Source: Sclerotinia nivalis
Taxonomy: Eukaryota; Ascomycota; Leotiomycetes; Helotiales; Sclerotiniaceae
NCBI GenBank assembly: GCA_029531795.1
Contig: JAPEIS010000010.1
Location: 1,798,001 to 1,862,000, forward strand
DNA: 64,000 nt
Reading direction: 5' to 3'
Shown here: piece by piece, positions 61,562 to 64,000 of the stretch
Numbering within the stretch: position 1 is the first letter of the stretch
Layout of the letters: every line of letters begins with the position of its first letter
Notes under the pieces: generated by a model
Databases searched by the model: none
What the model saw: the letters and a program-made list of their open reading frames with translations, nothing else
What the model was told of the DNA's origin: nothing
Position numbers and translations under genes: made by a program

Positions 61562-62822
61562 TTTCCTTTCAACTTTATGAAAAGATATCTCAAGCTGTAT
61601 TGACAGTGATGTCACGGAAATGATGTAGTTATTGAGTATTATTTTTTTGGGTTTGAGATTTTTGGTTTTGAGAAAGAAGAGAAATGTAAAGGTTAGAGTA
61701 GGTAGATAGGTCACTTCACGGGTAGTTGCATCTTCCTCGATTGACTTATCAAATTGTTCTTTCCCAGTTTGTTGTTTTCGTGTCACGCGAAAAGGTTGAT
61801 AAGTTTCATGCTTAATGAAATGAAATCTTTCACCCTAGGACGAATCAAACAATTTACTTGCAATGAAAGCAACCAAAACTTTGGATGTTCGATTCGTATG
61901 TAGATAAGCCTCTTCATCTTAGCCTTTACGCTGCATCTGCATCCTCTGGTTCTCTCAACACTGCAACAAAAGGCAATCTTATGACAGAATTGAGCAGGAA
62001 ATATCGAAGCTGCAATAACTCACCCAATGAGCAAGAAAACTTGGAGGGAAGTCTTAGATTCCAAATCAACTCTCAACTCTCAACTCTCCAATCTCCAATC
62101 TCAAATGTCAAATCTTTTGCAGACAACTTCGATGTGAGATTTTGGTTCAAAATTATCACGTGTTTATAACCTTCCATTTATCCGTCTCTAAATCAATAGG
62201 ATTTCGGGAAAAGTAGAGAGAAGAGGATAACGACAATCCATACGACATCCAAGACTCAGCTCACTCAGAGAATGTAACTTCACATGCGAGCCAATTCTTG
62301 TCAACATCCTTCTCTTTCATTTCTCCGCCAATTGTAAGTCTTGCAAGTCTAATACCTACATTATTCCGCCTGTGTTCGCAGGAATGAAGTTTCCGGATTT
62401 GTCGATAAATCATCATCCGAGGTAATATCGATGCTTGCCTGCCTGTGTGGAGCAGGGTGAGATTCAAAGCTGTGAAAGGAAGATTTAAAATTTTCTGCTC
62501 AAAAATACTCATGTTAACTAGGCTTGTCAATGTCAATAGTACAGCACCAAGACCTTGTAGCGAGACAACACAACGTTAATATAACCATTCTAATCACGAG
62601 CGTAGAAGGTTAAGAAGATTATTGTAGCTCAGTAAGCTTATAATTAGTTTTCCATCACCTCTCTCGCACACACTTTCAGCTATGTGACGAGCAGGACGGA
62701 GGACGTAGTATTGAGTATTGAGTATTGACCTTGTTGTTGAAGACGTTGTCGAATGCAGTGTGAAAGTAAGCAAGCCGTAGAAATATATACAGACAAGGGT
62801 GGGGAAAGGTTTAAGGTCAAAT

Positions 62823-62854
62823 AGCGTGGCAGCGTGGCAGCGTGGCAGCGTGGG
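62823..62854. repeat. 8-bp tandem repeat, four copies
   Basis: AGCGTGGC repeated four times, the last with one mismatch. Confidence 0.9.
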
Positions 62855-62974
62855 TAACATGGTGCAATCAATGAGGTTGTCTCGGTCGTTCGGAAACAAG
62901 GGGGAGCTTTCGGTACTCGCATCTCATTATCTTTCGATTTGCTGCAGATTTGTGTGGTGTATACTATCGCATCG

Positions 62975-63010
62975 GCATTGGCATTGGCTCTGGCTCTGGC
63001 TCTGGCTCTA
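62975..63010. repeat. GGCATT/GGCTCT hexanucleotide array
   Basis: Two GGCATT units followed by four GGCTCT-type units. Confidence 0.9.
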
Positions 63011-63440
63011 GCACTTGCACTTTATGAAAACATGACTACCTACATACATGACGATTAATTGGATCTAATTATTGAATGAATATGAACATGTATGTGCACA
63101 CGATCAATTTTGGGAATAAAGAATTCTCATATTTACAATTTTGATTGTCGTTCTCAACATTATAATTTTTTGGGTTTGCAAACAATCAATTGATAAATAC
63201 CAATTTACCAATCAATCAATTCCTTGGCTTTGCCTCGGTAGCAATTGGTTAGCCTCTGCGTCATTCAGTCATTCGAGTAAAGGTACTTCTAGGATATCAC
63301 GAACGCGGGGAGAAAAATCAACAAACGTTTCAAAGATTATCATACCGTCAACGACAGCTAATGTTGGACTGGAGTAATCGATAAGTGAAGGGGTTACGAT
63401 TATATCTTAGGGGCCCTAGGGCCAAAAGGAATTACACAAG

Positions 63441-64000
63441 ATGTCATGGAAGACAAGTGAGATGTTGATGGATACCATCAAACATTACTCACATTTCCCT
63501 GCTACTGGAGTGAGTTTGAGGCAGATGGTACAGTTCGGAGAGAGGCCATCTACAGGTATGTCTAGGAATACCCTCTGCGGATTTTAGAGGTTCTGCCATT
63601 GTTCCTATGCTGATCAGGCACTCCTTAACAAATAGGTACCCTTTTCCGGGCATCACAATTTCTCTCTGAAGAACTTCCCATACGACTTGCGCATCGAGTA
63701 CAAGAGCTATCAGATTTACCAGATGGACTTAATGAGATGCCCTCGATCCAAAAAGTGAAGGAATGGTATGCACAGTCATTTGAGGTATGACTCTTCTCTT
63801 GCACAAAAGGAAACGTTTGCGTGAATTGACATGTGAAAGGAAATTACCACACTTCCTCGGCCACAATTATCATCAGATGTCAAAGAGAGACTTATGAAGC
63901 CTGCGAAAATAAATGGAAAACCATCCAAGATTTTGGCAGAAGCCACACAAAACCCGAGCGTAATGAGGGGGCAGTATAGCTCTAATGGAAACGGAAAAGA
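63441..64000 (+). CDS. Mitochondrial dehydrogenase kinase (PDK/BCKDK family), 5' part
   Basis: Protein kinase of the GHKL-fold pyruvate/branched-chain dehydrogenase kinase family, which phosphorylates and switches off the E1 subunit in the mitochondrial matrix. Three exons lie in the window: 63441-63555, 63636-63784 and 63840 to beyond 64000. The spliced product starts MSWKTSEMLMDTIKHYSHF and continues ATGVSLRQMVQFGERPS, TLFRASQFLSEELPIRLAHR, VQELSDLPDGLNEMPSI and KVKEWYAQSFEEITTLPRPQ. This is the N-terminal four-helix domain of the family, with the LAHRVQEL block that lines the allosteric pocket. The GHKL ATPase domain lies beyond the right edge, so PDK and BCKDK cannot be separated with certainty; the sequence looks more like PDK. 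Frames agree and no stop interrupts it. No cleavable targeting peptide is obvious before the conserved core, as in many fungal members. Confidence 0.93.

Larger units (their letters stand above)
61562..63440. other. Intergenic region between divergent genes
   Basis: Holds the two promoters. Contains four copies of AGCGTGGC (62823-62854) and a GGCTCT array (62975-63010). Small frames on both strands show no motif. Confidence 0.55.

Noticed and set aside
61885..62169. 94-codon plus-strand frame between divergent genes
   Set aside because: Ser/Asn-rich with simple repeats (CAACTCTCAACTCTC); no motif and lies in promoter DNA.

Overview
The window looks like nuclear chromosomal DNA of a filamentous ascomycete, most likely a Sclerotiniaceae (Botrytis or Sclerotinia type) leotiomycete. 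This placement is an inference. It rests on moderate GC, short spliceosomal introns (about 45-100 nt, with CTAAC-like branch points), and a gene set that includes a fungal Dicer-2, a GH72 glucanosyltransferase, an NsdD/LTF1-type GATA factor and a fungal STAND protein. I saw no bacterial, viral or organellar features, no tRNA or rRNA genes, no CRISPR array and no intact transposon.

Layout. 0-6 kb (minus strand): the 5' part of a STAND/NACHT gene running off the left edge, then a ten-exon SNF2 helicase with a RING finger. 7.5-8.4 kb: a free-methionine-(R)-sulfoxide reductase with a 5-nt micro-exon. 11.7-13.2 kb: a GPI-anchored GH72 glucanosyltransferase. 14-25 kb is an accessory stretch: a decayed TAP-like alpha/beta hydrolase, a repeat-rich orphan gene with a hexanucleotide array at its 3' end, a frameshifted APH-family phosphotransferase, a small HNH-type protein and a broken remnant with zinc-finger-like Cys pairs. 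26.4-31.1 kb: a Pgc1-like phospholipase and a large disordered orphan protein. 31-44 kb is almost empty of genes and leads into the GATA factor (44-45.6 kb), which is followed by another 6 kb without genes. 51.7-64 kb: glutamate-cysteine ligase (gsh1), Dicer-like 2 (dcl2), a membrane-anchored PC-esterase-like protein that appears to have lost its catalytic residues, and the 5' end of a mitochondrial dehydrogenase kinase.

How the genes relate. No operon-like or biosynthetic cluster is evident; neighbours belong to separate housekeeping or regulatory pathways. Two genes serve sulfur and redox homeostasis (methionine sulfoxide reductase, gsh1), one RNA silencing (dcl2), one light and development control (nsdD/ltf1), and one wall building (GH72). 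Exon structures were worked out by eye from splice signals, reading-frame continuity and remembered family motifs; no alignment or database search was run.
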